From positions 620,001 to 684,000 of the forward strand of contig NZ_JAUDUY010000001.1 of assembly GCF_030380815.1 (NCBI RefSeq): a stretch of 64,000 nucleotides of DNA. Direction: 5' to 3'. Under the pieces are notes generated by a model. The model saw only the letters and a program-made list of their open reading frames with translations. It did no database searches and had not been told where the DNA came from. The stretch is from Robiginitalea aurantiaca. GTDB lineage: Bacteria > Bacteroidota > Bacteroidia > Flavobacteriales > Flavobacteriaceae. Position 1 is the first letter of the stretch; every line of letters starts with the position of its first letter. Of this stretch, positions 1 through 8,000 are shown piece after piece. A program made the translations under genes and the position numbers.

Positions 1-104
1 TACGGAGGTTTCGGAAAAATGAGATCATGGATTTAAACCGGATTGTTAGTTTTTATGAGATAATACCCCGTTTGGTATTTACGACTTGTGCTAAGAACGG
101 CTGC

Positions 105-470
105 TTAAATCCGATCCAAATCCTTAATCGTAAGGTGATTTTTGGAGTCCCCGGTATTCGAGGTTGATGCGGGTTCAAAGAGCAGGACACAGGCCTCCTC
201 CGGGGCGTAGGGTTTGTGATCTGTTCCTTTGGGGATAATGACAAATTCCCCTTTTTTCAGATGCAGGGTCTCAGAGATCAATTCGATAAACAGCTCGCCT
301 TCGATTACATAAAACAGTTCATCTTCCCCCGGGTGTTTGTGCATCATGAATTCCCCTTTAAACTTTGCGATCTTTACGAATTGTCCATTGAGCTCGCCAA
401 TGATTTTAGGGGACCAGTACGCGCTAAACAAGCCTAGTTTCTCATTGATATTCACTTTCTCGATTTCCAT
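105..470 (-). CDS. Small cupin-domain protein
   Basis: A 121-residue single-domain cupin. The first cupin motif is seen as HKHPGEDELFYVIEGEL (two His and one Glu as metal ligands, followed by the conserved Gly). The second is GEFVIIPKGTDHKPYA, which supplies the third His. There is no signal peptide, so it should be cytoplasmic. Small cupins of this type are metal-binding beta-barrels acting as dioxygenases, isomerases or sugar sensors; the substrate cannot be read from the sequence. It stands alone, with no gene visible to its left and a tRNA on the opposite strand to its right. The ATG start gives a full-length cupin fold. The family call is firm; the function is unknown. Confidence 0.8.
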   Translation of the reverse strand: MEIEKVNINEKLGLFSAYWSPKIIGELNGQFVKIAKFKGEFMMHKHPGEDELFYVIEGELFIELISETLHLKKGEFVIIPKGTDHKPYAPEEACVLLFEPASTSNTGDSKNHLTIKDLDRI

Positions 471-767
471 TTCTACATTCGTTTATCGGGAATTGGCTTT
501 AATTGATTAATTCCAGGAACCCCAGGAGCCTGAAAGTTCCTTTGCTGCTCCTGCCTTTATTCAGGTGGTTTAGCCAAATAAACTCCACTGCCGGCCACAG
601 GTAATACACTTTGTTAAGTCTGGTTTCTGAAGGTAATGAATCGCGGGGTATCTGGAAAGTATCCAGCTGCAGATCATCGGGCCCAGAGCTATTGAAAAGC
701 CCTGATTCCAATTACTCAGGCCCTCTTTTGAGGTATAATTATATTAGTAAAATTGTCACCTGTTTTG
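471..767. other. Intergenic region, no gene recognised
   Basis: About 300 bases between the cupin gene and the tRNA-Leu promoter. A minus-strand frame at 499-711 is open for 70 codons, but its translation resembles no family I know and has no domain features. I call nothing here. The right end carries the upstream part of the tRNA-Leu promoter. Confidence 0.4.
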
Positions 768-775
768 TACTTTTG
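768..775 (+). promoter_or_regulatory. Putative -7 element for tRNA-Leu
   Basis: TACTTTTG matches the Bacteroidota -7 consensus TAnnTTTG and ends 10 bases before the mature tRNA. No clear TTTG (-33 box) lies 19-21 bases upstream. Confidence 0.45.
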
Positions 776-785
776 TAGGGTTGAT

Positions 786-867
786 GCAGGTGTGGTGGAA
801 TTGGTAGACACGCTAGTTTCAGGTATTAGTGCCGCAAGGCTTGGGAGTTCGAGTCTCCCCACCTGTA
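786..867 (+). tRNA. tRNA-Leu (anticodon CAG)
   Basis: A class II tRNA of 82 nt. The acceptor stem GCAGGTG pairs with CACCTGT (one G-U). The anticodon stem CTAGT/ATTAG encloses the loop TTCAGGT, giving anticodon CAG, which reads CUG. A long variable arm follows, with a T-arm of GGGAG-TTCGAGT-CTCCC. CCA is not encoded: the discriminator A is followed by CAT. Confidence 0.97.
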
Positions 868-876
868 CATCTGAAG

Positions 877-901
877 ACCCGTCTGTTAGGCGGGTTTTTT
901 T
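877..901 (+). terminator. Rho-independent terminator after tRNA-Leu
   Basis: Stem ACCCG/CGGGT with a 9-nt loop, followed by a run of seven T. It lies 10 bases past the tRNA 3' end. Confidence 0.7.
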
Positions 902-987
902 ATGCCCTACAGTGAGCGCACTCCCTGAAGTTTTTGTAGTGGGGAAATAAACCAGATTCTCCGGCCCGCCCATAGTCTGTAATGACT

Positions 988-995
988 TATTTTTG
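988..995 (+). promoter_or_regulatory. Putative -7 element for tsaC
   Basis: TATTTTTG fits TAnnTTTG, 16 bases before the tsaC ATG. It would give a very short leader. No -33 TTTG was seen at the expected distance. Confidence 0.4.
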
Positions 996-1011
996 TTTCA
1001 AAGTTTAGGGC

Positions 1012-1971
1012 ATGACCGCAATAGAGACTGCAGCTGGGATCATACAAAAAGGAGGGGTAGTGGCCTTTCCCACTGAAACGGTGTATGGACTTGGTGCCAA
1101 TGCCCTGAATCCAAGAGCAGTGGCACGGATTTTCGAATTAAAAGAGCGCCCTTCTTTTGATCCGCTCATCGTGCACATTGCAGATATGGAGCAGCTTAAG
1201 GTGCTTAGCTCGTCTGAAGATCCCCGAATTTGGAAACTCGCTGAAGCGTTTTGGCCCGGACCTCTTACGCTGGTCTTGCCAAAGACCGAACAGGTCCCGG
1301 ATATCGTGACTTCCGGTTTGCCCTCAGTAGGTATTCGTATGCCGGATCACCCCATGGCTCTGGATTTGATTCGGGAATCAGGCTGCCCGATAGCGGCCCC
1401 CAGTGCAAACAAATTTGGCCGGCTGAGTCCAACGAAAGCAGCCCATGTAAAACATCATTTGCCGGAGGCCGACTATATTCTGGATGGGGGAGCTACCCGC
1501 ATAGGATTGGAGTCCACGATTATCCGTTTAGAACCTGATGGATTTCAAATTCTGAGACCCGGAGGAATTACCCGGGATGAGCTGGTAAAAGTACTTCCCG
1601 AATCGTTAAAACGCGCGAGGGTCGGGAGTCCTGAGGCTCCCGGAATGCTGGAGTCCCATTATAGCCCATCCAAACCATTTTATTTGTTTGAACCAGAAAT
1701 GCTTTCCAGTATTGTGCCTTCTGAGGCTGGGTATATCAGTTTTCAGGGTGAGATTCCCGCAGCGTTCAAGAAGGCCTTTACACTTTCACCTGCAGGTGAT
1801 CTGACAGAGTGCGCCACAAAGATTTTTTCAGTCATGCACGAGTTGCAGGAGTCAGATGTTGCAGTGATCCTTGCTGAAGCCGTTCCCGAGGAGGGAATAG
1901 GTATCGCAATCATGGATCGACTCAGAAAAGCAGCACATCCCTGGGATGGTGATCCGCAGGCTCCACAGTAG
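1012..1971 (+). CDS. tsaC: L-threonylcarbamoyladenylate synthase (Sua5 type)
   Basis: Makes threonylcarbamoyl-AMP from threonine, bicarbonate and ATP, the first step of the t6A37 modification in tRNAs reading ANN codons; cytoplasmic. It has 319 residues. The YrdC domain covers about residues 1-200, with the N-terminal FPTETVYGLGANA motif, the KERP motif and the PSAN motif. A C-terminal Sua5 domain follows, joined by the typical linker PGMLESHYSP near residues 205-215. The extra domain makes this Sua5 rather than the short TsaC (about 190 residues). It is monocistronic, with a hairpin about 60 bases downstream. The call is secure. Confidence 0.95.
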   Translation: MTAIETAAGIIQKGGVVAFPTETVYGLGANALNPRAVARIFELKERPSFDPLIVHIADMEQLKVLSSSEDPRIWKLAEAFWPGPLTLVLPKTEQVPDIVTSGLPSVGIRMPDHPMALDLIRESGCPIAAPSANKFGRLSPTKAAHVKHHLPEADYILDGGATRIGLESTIIRLEPDGFQILRPGGITRDELVKVLPESLKRARVGSPEAPGMLESHYSPSKPFYLFEPEMLSSIVPSEAGYISFQGEIPAAFKKAFTLSPAGDLTECATKIFSVMHELQESDVAVILAEAVPEEGIGIAIMDRLRKAAHPWDGDPQAPQ

Positions 1972-2030
1972 TTTTTAAATCTCTAGGCCTGTTCCAGGAG
2001 AAAGGCAGATCTTTTGAGTACAGGCAAAAC

Positions 2031-2054
2031 AAAACCTCCGGGTGGAGGTCTTTT
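2031..2054. terminator. Hairpin terminator between tsaC and the first 44-residue peptide
   Basis: Stem ACCTCC/GGAGGT around GGGT, flanked by A-rich sequence on the left and CTTTT on the right. It could end tsaC on the plus strand and the small peptide gene on the minus strand, two converging genes. Confidence 0.6.
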
Positions 2055-2110
2055 GTCGCAGGCCTTCAGCCCGTATTTATTCTTTCAGAAGGGGCGGAAT
2101 CAGGAATGGG

Positions 2111-2245
2111 TTAAACCACCCCTAAAAGCGCCAGAAGCATTGTAATAAGCACGGCTCCAAGAACCAGTACCAGGACGAAAATCATTGCCTTCAAAAAGCC
2201 GTTAAGTAAACGGATACCGAATTGAATATCTCGTTCCATTTTCAT
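2111..2245 (-). CDS. 44-residue single-helix membrane peptide, copy 1
   Basis: A 44-codon ORF (ATG to TAA) starting MKMERDIQFGIRLLNGFLKA, followed by a hydrophobic stretch of about 24 residues rich in Val, Leu, Ile and Met up to the C-terminus. That layout predicts a short basic N-terminal segment and one transmembrane helix. Its twin lies at 2738-2872 on the same strand, with about two thirds of residues identical, the same length and no gaps. The identical core RLLNGFL and the ending LITMLLAL are shared. Conservation between copies at the protein level is the main reason to call it real. I recognise no family. An AAGGGAAAT stretch 5-13 bases upstream may be a weak ribosome-binding site. Confidence 0.7.
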   Translation of the reverse strand: MKMERDIQFGIRLLNGFLKAMIFVLVLVLGAVLITMLLALLGVV

Positions 2246-2651
2246 GTTGATTTCCCTTAAAATACGAATAAAACAGGACTTTGAAGATCTTTTTGAAGGA
2301 AATTTATCAACTGCAGAAACCCTGAAAAGCGGACCAGTCGAAACGGATCAATGCAGGTAATTACCCTGACTGGGCATTTTCAGGTCCTGGCTGCAGTGCG
2401 AAACCTTCTTTCTTTACCCATGTTGAATTCCCGGATGGGAAATGAAGAGGAATGACCTTTGTTTGAGGTAAAATACAAATCGCAGAGGGAAGGCCAATCG
2501 CCATTGTAAAATCAATAAATCCGAAACAGGCCTGTAACCGATCCAATCGAAGAGTATCGGGATTTGCGCCCTGGCTTTTCTCAAGGGACATAGCAGACTA
2601 CAAGGGTTAATAAAGTCCCGTAAAGGAGAGACCTGCCTGTTTGCGGGCAAT
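2246..2651. other. Intergenic region between the twin peptide genes
   Basis: About 400 bases with no convincing gene. Overlapping minus-strand frames of 76-78 codons (2361-2591, 2414-2650) and a plus-strand frame of 34 codons (2351-2455) have no recognisable features. The region probably holds the promoter and leader of copy 1. CCTGTTTT occurs shortly upstream of both peptide genes on the minus strand and could be a shared upstream element. I found no exact TAnnTTTG box. Confidence 0.4.
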
Positions 2652-2677
2652 AAAAAAACCCTTCGTATGAAGGGTTT
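2652..2677 (-). terminator. Terminator for the second 44-residue peptide gene
   Basis: Perfect 9-bp stem AAACCCTTC/GAAGGGTTT with a GTAT loop. On the minus strand it is followed by seven U. It lies about 60 bases past the stop of the peptide gene at 2738-2872. Confidence 0.85.
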
Positions 2678-2737
2678 ATGAGTCGGGCTACTGCCCTTAG
2701 TTTATTGTTTTTAGTCCCGGGGCGTCCAGGAAAAATC

Positions 2738-2872
2738 CTAAACGATACCCATCAGTGCCAGAAGCATGGTGATGAGTACTACTCCAAGAACCAAAATCAA
2801 CATAAAAATCATTACGCTCAGGAAGCCGTTGAGCAAACGGGTTCCCACTGTAAAATTTAAAGCCATTTTCAT
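2738..2872 (-). CDS. 44-residue single-helix membrane peptide, copy 2
   Basis: A 44-codon ORF (ATG to TAG) starting MKMALNFTVGTRLLNGFLSV and ending in a hydrophobic helix, paralogous to the peptide at 2111-2245. Identical positions include MKM at the start, G-RLLNGFL in the middle, MIF, LVLG and LITMLLAL towards the end. Differences fall mostly in the N-terminal polar part and are otherwise conservative (Val/Ile/Leu/Met swaps). A strong terminator follows, so it appears to be an independent transcription unit. Function unknown. Possible roles are a small subunit of a membrane complex or a toxin-like peptide; nothing in the sequence decides this. Confidence 0.72.
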   Translation of the reverse strand: MKMALNFTVGTRLLNGFLSVMIFMLILVLGVVLITMLLALMGIV

Positions 2873-3031
2873 ATAGTTTGCTACAATGTACTAAAAAACA
2901 GGGCATTCCCTGATTCTGCGCTGCCGAAATCGATCAAGCGGGGAATTCCCTCCATAATGCGCTCACTTGCGCAATTGCTTGAAGGAGAATACATACAAAA
3001 TGTCAGCTCCGATCTTTAATGGGCTGTGTTT

Positions 3032-4357
3032 TCAGCTTTTGCCGCGAGTCAGAGTCTTACTTAGATCTTCAAGGGAAATTCCTTTGGTTTCCGGCATCAT
3101 GAAATGCACAAAGAAAAGTTGAAGTAGCATCGTGAAGGCAAAAAACCCAAAGACGGGTCCCGGACCTATCCAACTGAACAGAAAGGGGATGGAGGAAGGG
3201 ATAAGCCAGGCCAGGATCCAGTGGACAGAGGTCCCAAAGGACTGTCCGGAACCTCTGAGGTGGTTGGGAAAAATCTCAGAGATAAAGACCCAAATCACCG
3301 TGCCCTGTCCGATGGCATGGGCCGCAATAAAAAGGAATAGGAAAATGGGTACCATAATCCCGGACCATTCAAGGATAAACGCTGCAGCAACCAATCCAAG
3401 GGAAATAATATAGCCTACGGAACCGATATACATCAATTGTCTTCGCCCCAGGCGGTCTATCAGGTAAATCCCAAGTAAGGTAAATACCAGGTTGGTAAAC
3501 CCAATCCCGATACTGCTCAGCAGGGCTGTATTTTCACCCAGACCCGCCTCTTCAAAGATCCTGGGAGCATAGTACAAAAAGGCATTTATACCGGAAAACT
3601 GATTAAAGAAAGCGATCAAAAATGCCAGAATCAAGGGGAAGCGGTATTTCCCCATAAAAATGTGCTCAGGCTTAGCCTGAGTGGACGCTGGCCGGACCAT
3701 TACTTCCTGAAGGCGCTCCAGGGTGAGTTCGGACCCAATCCGATCCAGGACTTCGGAGGCCTTTTCGCTTTCCCCCCTGGTGAGGAGCCATCTTGGACTT
3801 TTTGGTAATCCAAGAGCGAAAACGGTATAAATAAATGCAGGGATGGCTTCCACACCTACCATCCAACGCCAGTCGTTTTCTCCGATACCGTTGAGGAGGT
3901 AGTTGGAAAAAAATGCAATAAGGATCCCGAAAACAATATTAAACTGGTACAGGCCTACTAAACGCCCCCGTTGCCGGGCTGGGGCGATTTCTGAAATATA
4001 AGTTGGTGCAGCCACCGTGGAAGCCCCTATTCCAAGGCCACCGAGGAAGCGGAATATCCCAAAAGTTATGGGGTCATTGGACAGGGCAGATCCAATAGCC
4101 GAAAGTGTGTAGAGGACACCGATCCAGAAGAGCGTATTTTTTCGACCAATCCGGTTTGTGGGAATCCCGCCGAAAATGGCTCCGATTACCGTCCCGAAGA
4201 GTGCCATCCCGATGACTACCGTGCCGTGAAAGGCATCCGAGGTTTCCCAAAGTGCCTGAAGTTTTTTTTCGGCTCCGCTGATGACAACGGTATCAAAACC
4301 GAAAAGAAATCCGGCGAGGGCGGCAATCAGCGATATGCGTAGTATTTTGGGGTTCAT
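3032..4357 (-). CDS. MFS sugar porter
   Basis: A 441-residue major facilitator protein with about 12 transmembrane helices. Sugar-porter signatures are visible: FLFGFDTVVISG in helix 1, GRK after helix 2, RGR after helix 4, PKSPRWLL at the end of the first half, NQFSGINAFLYYAP in helix 7 (usual form QQxSGINA), DRLGRR after helix 8 and PETKG at the C-terminus. Relatives such as XylE and GalP carry out proton/sugar symport across the inner membrane; the sugar cannot be named. It lies 62 bases downstream of waaA on the same strand and may be read from the same transcript, though the two functions are not obviously linked. Confidence 0.93.
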   Translation of the reverse strand: MNPKILRISLIAALAGFLFGFDTVVISGAEKKLQALWETSDAFHGTVVIGMALFGTVIGAIFGGIPTNRIGRKNTLFWIGVLYTLSAIGSALSNDPITFGIFRFLGGLGIGASTVAAPTYISEIAPARQRGRLVGLYQFNIVFGILIAFFSNYLLNGIGENDWRWMVGVEAIPAFIYTVFALGLPKSPRWLLTRGESEKASEVLDRIGSELTLERLQEVMVRPASTQAKPEHIFMGKYRFPLILAFLIAFFNQFSGINAFLYYAPRIFEEAGLGENTALLSSIGIGFTNLVFTLLGIYLIDRLGRRQLMYIGSVGYIISLGLVAAAFILEWSGIMVPIFLFLFIAAHAIGQGTVIWVFISEIFPNHLRGSGQSFGTSVHWILAWLIPSSIPFLFSWIGPGPVFGFFAFTMLLQLFFVHFMMPETKGISLEDLSKTLTRGKS

Positions 4358-4419
4358 TCCGAATTGGGTTTAGTTGGGTCTCTAAATCTAGGAAAAATTC
4401 CCTTGGCGGGAACTGCCGA

Positions 4420-5658
4420 TCAGCCCAGTAAGGATTGGACCCCCTTGAGAATCGCATCACTGGCCCCCTTTTTTTCCTGGATATAGGCTTCATTGATTTT
4501 CCCAATGTCGCTTCTCAATTCCGGAGCCTTAAATAAGGCGCTGACCTCTGCTTCAAAATCCCCCGTATTTTGGACTACGCGAATTCCTCCGGCCCTTACG
4601 AGTTGTTCTGCTTCAAGGAATCCGTGATACCCGGGTCCGATAAGAATGGGAAGGCCATAGACGGCGGGTTCAAGGGTATTGTGGAGTCCGGTACCAAAAC
4701 CCCCGCCGACATAGGCGATTTCAGCATACGGGTATGTCCTGGAAAGCAGGCCAATGGTATCGAGGATAAGTACACAAGCATCTTCCAGGTCACCCTGGTT
4801 CATGTCGGAGTAGCGAATGGTCTTTTTCTCAATAAGCTGCTCAAGGTGTTCTATGGTTTTTAAATCAATTTTGTGTGGTGCAAGGACAAAACACTGTCCT
4901 TCTGCGGCCTGATTGATATAGGGTGCGATCATTCGATGGTCCACAGGCCAACTGCTTCCAGCTACAAAACAGCTTCGCTTGCCCTTAAAGGTTTTCATAA
5001 AAGCAAGCGGTTTGGCGTTGGAGCTGATTTCCAGAACCCGATCAAACCGCGTATCCCCGCTTACTGTTACAGCATTTATACCAAGAGATTTCAATCTTTT
5101 TTCAGAACGGGTGTCCTGGACGTAAAAGTGAGTAACCCGCCTTAGAGCGCCCCGAAGCAGGCCGCCATACCATTTGAAATATGCCTGTCTTTTTCGGAAA
5201 ATGGCAGAGATAAGCAGGATTGGGATTTTTTGGCGGGCCATTTGCCGATACATTCCCGGCCATACCTCGTACTTCACAAAAAGCGCAACCTCAGGGCGGA
5301 CAATGGAAAGGAATTTAGCACAGTTCCTGCTGCCGTCCATAGGCAAATATGTAACCAGATGCGGGTTCAGTTTGTCTTTTTTTATTTCGTAGCCCGAGGG
5401 GGAAAAGAAGGTGATCAGGAATTGATATTCGGGATAGGCCGCACATAGTTTCTCCAATACGGGTGCCCCTTGTTCAAATTCGCCCAGGGAGGCGGTGTGC
5501 ATCCAGATCAAAGGCTTCTGCGGATCCCGCATCCGCTGTAAATAGGGGAGTGTGTTTTTCCGGCCAACGACAAACTTCCGTATGCCAGGGTTGAAAAGCG
5601 CAATGAGTTTAAGGATGTTCCAGGAAATTAGAACCGCTAAATCATAAAGAAGATACAC
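4420..5658 (-). CDS. waaA: 3-deoxy-D-manno-octulosonic acid (Kdo) transferase
   Basis: Transfers Kdo from CMP-Kdo to the lipid A precursor in LPS synthesis at the cytoplasmic face of the inner membrane. It has 412 residues, with an N-terminal membrane anchor of about 25 residues. The catalytic region is seen as HTASLGEFEQGAPVL (family form H-AS-GE). The CMP-Kdo binding domain carries GGGFGTGLHNTLEPAVYG and GPGYHGFLEAEQL. The first codon is GTG, and no ATG occurs until well past the anchor. It is divergent from a DegT aminotransferase gene, from which it is separated by a promoter region. Confidence 0.95.
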   Translation of the reverse strand: MYLLYDLAVLISWNILKLIALFNPGIRKFVVGRKNTLPYLQRMRDPQKPLIWMHTASLGEFEQGAPVLEKLCAAYPEYQFLITFFSPSGYEIKKDKLNPHLVTYLPMDGSRNCAKFLSIVRPEVALFVKYEVWPGMYRQMARQKIPILLISAIFRKRQAYFKWYGGLLRGALRRVTHFYVQDTRSEKRLKSLGINAVTVSGDTRFDRVLEISSNAKPLAFMKTFKGKRSCFVAGSSWPVDHRMIAPYINQAAEGQCFVLAPHKIDLKTIEHLEQLIEKKTIRYSDMNQGDLEDACVLILDTIGLLSRTYPYAEIAYVGGGFGTGLHNTLEPAVYGLPILIGPGYHGFLEAEQLVRAGGIRVVQNTGDFEAEVSALFKAPELRSDIGKINEAYIQEKKGASDAILKGVQSLLG

Positions 5659-5676
5659 CTGTCCCCGGGTTTACTT

Positions 5677-5684
5677 CAAAAATA
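5677..5684 (-). promoter_or_regulatory. Putative -7 element for waaA
   Basis: CAAAAATA on the plus strand reads TATTTTTG on the minus strand (TAnnTTTG), 18 bases upstream of the waaA GTG. It is back to back with the plus-strand element at 5718-5725. Confidence 0.45.
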
Positions 5685-5717
5685 CGCTTCTTTCGACAAT
5701 TCGTTGCTGCCAGCCCC

Positions 5718-5725
5718 TATTTTTG
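5718..5725 (+). promoter_or_regulatory. Putative -7 element for the DegT aminotransferase gene
   Basis: TATTTTTG fits TAnnTTTG, 27 bases before the ATG at 5753. The upstream TTTC at 5691-5694 is a poor -33 match. Confidence 0.45.
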
Positions 5726-5752
5726 TAAGTTTGTTAGAACAAATTTTCTTCG

Positions 5753-6907
5753 ATGCGTAAAATACAAATGGTGGATCTGGTCACTCAGTATCAGGACATC
5801 AAAACAGAAGTTTTGGATTCGTTTTCGCAAATTCTCGAAAACGCTTCTTTCATCAACGGACCAGAGGTTCATGGGTTTCAAAAGGACCTTGAAAATTATT
5901 TGGGTGTCAAGCATGTGATTCCCTGTGCAAACGGGACGGATGCCCTGCAGATCGCAATGATGGGCCTCGGGCTGAAACCCGGGGACGAAGTTATAACGGC
6001 AGATTTTACGTTTGCAGCTACTGCAGAAGTAATTGCGCTGTTGCAACTTACGCCTGTTTTGGTAGATGTAGATCCGCATACTTTCAATATTGATCCCGAA
6101 GCTATTCGCAAGGCAATCACTACAAAGACAAAGGCCATAGTTCCGGTCCATTTGTTTGGTCAGTGTGCCCCCATGGAAGAAATCATGGAGATTGCAAAGG
6201 AACACGACATTTATGTTATCGAGGACAATGCACAGGCAATTGGTGCCAATTACCGCTTCGGCGATGGAAGACTTCAAAAGGCCGGTGCGCTGGGAGACGT
6301 TGGGGCGACCTCTTTTTTTCCTTCTAAAAACCTTGGATGTTACGGGGATGGCGGGGCCATTTTTACCAATGACGATGATTTGGCCCATATAATTCGCGGT
6401 ATTGTAAACCACGGCATGTATGAGAGATATCATCACGATGTGGTGGGAGTGAATTCTCGATTGGATTCGCTGCAGGCCGCGGTTCTCCGCGCTAAATTGC
6501 CCCATTTGGATCGATACTGCGAAAAAAGAAGGGAAGCAGCCCGGGCTTATAATTCAGCGTTTCGCAACCATCCTGAAATTACTATTCCTACCACTGTCCG
6601 GGAATGTGAAGGGATTTGTGATACTTGTGATTGTCATGTTTTTCATCAGTACACCCTGCGGATTGGCGGCGGTAAACGGGACGGGTTGGCCGAACATCTT
6701 GCGGCTTCCGGGATTCCTTTCGGGATTTACTATCCGATTCCCCTCCACAGGCAAAAGGCGTATTTGGACAAACGGTATGCCGAAGGTGATTTTCCGGTGA
6801 CAAACCAGTTGTGTAAGGAAGTGATTTCCCTCCCGATGCACACCGAACTCGATGATGAGCAAATACAGCACATTACCCGGGCCGTACTTGAATTTATGGG
6901 AGGTTGA
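5753..6907 (+). CDS. DegT/DnrJ/EryC1/StrS family aminotransferase
   Basis: A 384-residue PLP-dependent sugar aminotransferase. Visible motifs are the N-terminal substrate loop (FINGPEVHGFQKDLENYLG), GTDALQIAM for the phosphate pocket, EDNAQAIGA with the PLP-contacting Asp, and SFFPSKNLGCYGDGGA with the Schiff-base Lys. Family members convert nucleotide-linked keto-sugars to amino-sugars for LPS, capsule or glycan synthesis. A Cys-rich insert, CEGICDTCDCHVFHQ, near residues 285-300 is unusual; whether relatives share it should be checked. Followed after 53 bases by galE and divergent from waaA, which suggests cell-surface sugar synthesis; the exact substrate is unknown. Confidence 0.92.
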   Translation: MRKIQMVDLVTQYQDIKTEVLDSFSQILENASFINGPEVHGFQKDLENYLGVKHVIPCANGTDALQIAMMGLGLKPGDEVITADFTFAATAEVIALLQLTPVLVDVDPHTFNIDPEAIRKAITTKTKAIVPVHLFGQCAPMEEIMEIAKEHDIYVIEDNAQAIGANYRFGDGRLQKAGALGDVGATSFFPSKNLGCYGDGGAIFTNDDDLAHIIRGIVNHGMYERYHHDVVGVNSRLDSLQAAVLRAKLPHLDRYCEKRREAARAYNSAFRNHPEITIPTTVRECEGICDTCDCHVFHQYTLRIGGGKRDGLAEHLAASGIPFGIYYPIPLHRQKAYLDKRYAEGDFPVTNQLCKEVISLPMHTELDDEQIQHITRAVLEFMGG

Positions 6908-6960
6908 TTTCGAAATGCCTCTTACAACCCAAATAATAGTATTCATTTAACATTTCCTCT

Positions 6961-7983
6961 ATGCAAATTGCTGTTACCGGCGGGCTTGGGTTTATCGGGT
7001 CCCATACTACAGTAGAACTACAACAGGCAGGGTACGAAGTCATCATTGTTGACAATTGTTCTAATGCCTCGGAAAGTGTCCTTGATGGAATTGAGCGTAT
7101 TACGGGTGTCCGCCCCCATTTTGAAAAGTTTGACCTTAGAAACCGGGACAGCGTCCGTACTTTTTTCAGGCAATACCCGAATCTGGAAGGGATTATACAT
7201 TTTGCCGCTTCAAAGGCTGTTGGGGAAAGTGTTGAAAATCCGCTCCTGTATTATGAAAACAACTTGTCGACACTGGTATATCTGCTGCAGGAACTCACTG
7301 AAAAACAGCGGGCCCATTTTATTTTCAGCTCGTCCTGTACCGTCTACGGACAGGCTGAAACCATGCCCATCGATGAAAATGCCCCGGTTCAGCCTGCGGA
7401 ATCCCCCTATGGCAATACCAAGCAAATAGGGGAAGAGATTATCCGTGACACTTGTTGTGTAAATCCAGAGCTTCAGGCAATCTCCCTTCGCTATTTTAAT
7501 CCGATCGGAGCGCATCCATCTGCCCATATCGGTGAGTTACCCATTGGGGTTCCACAGAATCTTGTGCCTTTTATCACCCAAACAGCTATGGGGTTGAGGA
7601 AGGAACTGTCGGTTTTTGGAGATGACTATCCTACGCCCGATGGCACTTGTATTCGCGATTACATTCACGTTGTGGACCTCGCAAAGGCACACCTCATTGC
7701 AATGGAGAGACTCTTAAACGGTAAGAACGCTGCCAATTATGAGGTCTTCAATGTTGGGACCGGTACCGGAAGCTCCGTAATGGAGGTGATTCAGAGTTTT
7801 GAACGTGTTAGCGGAGTGCCTTTAAATTACAAGATTGTAGGTAGAAGGCCCGGGGATATTATCAGCGCTTATGCCGATACAAAAAAAGCCAATAATGTAC
7901 TTGGTTGGCATGCGCAATCTACCCTGGATGATGCCATGCGTTCCGCCTGGGAGTGGGAACAAAAAGTGCGAAAAGAAAACTGA
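6961..7983 (+). CDS. galE: UDP-glucose 4-epimerase
   Basis: Interconverts UDP-glucose and UDP-galactose with tightly bound NAD; cytoplasmic. It has 340 residues, the normal length. The Rossmann motif GGLGFIGSHT is at residues 7-16. The catalytic Ser lies in FSSSCTVYG, and the Tyr-x3-Lys pair in SPYGNTKQIGEE. The substrate-binding region includes RYFNPIGAHPS. The downstream amidohydrolase gene starts 17 bases after its stop if that gene begins at 8001, so they are probably cotranscribed. It supplies UDP-sugars for surface glycans, in keeping with the adjacent DegT gene. Confidence 0.95.
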   Translation: MQIAVTGGLGFIGSHTTVELQQAGYEVIIVDNCSNASESVLDGIERITGVRPHFEKFDLRNRDSVRTFFRQYPNLEGIIHFAASKAVGESVENPLLYYENNLSTLVYLLQELTEKQRAHFIFSSSCTVYGQAETMPIDENAPVQPAESPYGNTKQIGEEIIRDTCCVNPELQAISLRYFNPIGAHPSAHIGELPIGVPQNLVPFITQTAMGLRKELSVFGDDYPTPDGTCIRDYIHVVDLAKAHLIAMERLLNGKNAANYEVFNVGTGTGSSVMEVIQSFERVSGVPLNYKIVGRRPGDIISAYADTKKANNVLGWHAQSTLDDAMRSAWEWEQKVRKEN

Positions 7984-8000
7984 CAAAAAAACCGACCCTT

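Noticed and set aside
1-36. Plus-strand frame open from the left edge and ending at TAA, possibly the end of a gene outside the window.
   Set aside because: Only eleven codons are visible and nothing in them is recognisable; all frames are short here.
499-711. 70-codon minus-strand ORF next to the cupin gene.
   Set aside because: No recognisable domain, signal peptide or membrane helix; overlaps likely regulatory sequence.
2351-2455. 34-codon plus-strand ORF between the twin peptide genes.
   Set aside because: No homologue in the window and no promoter; no better than chance.
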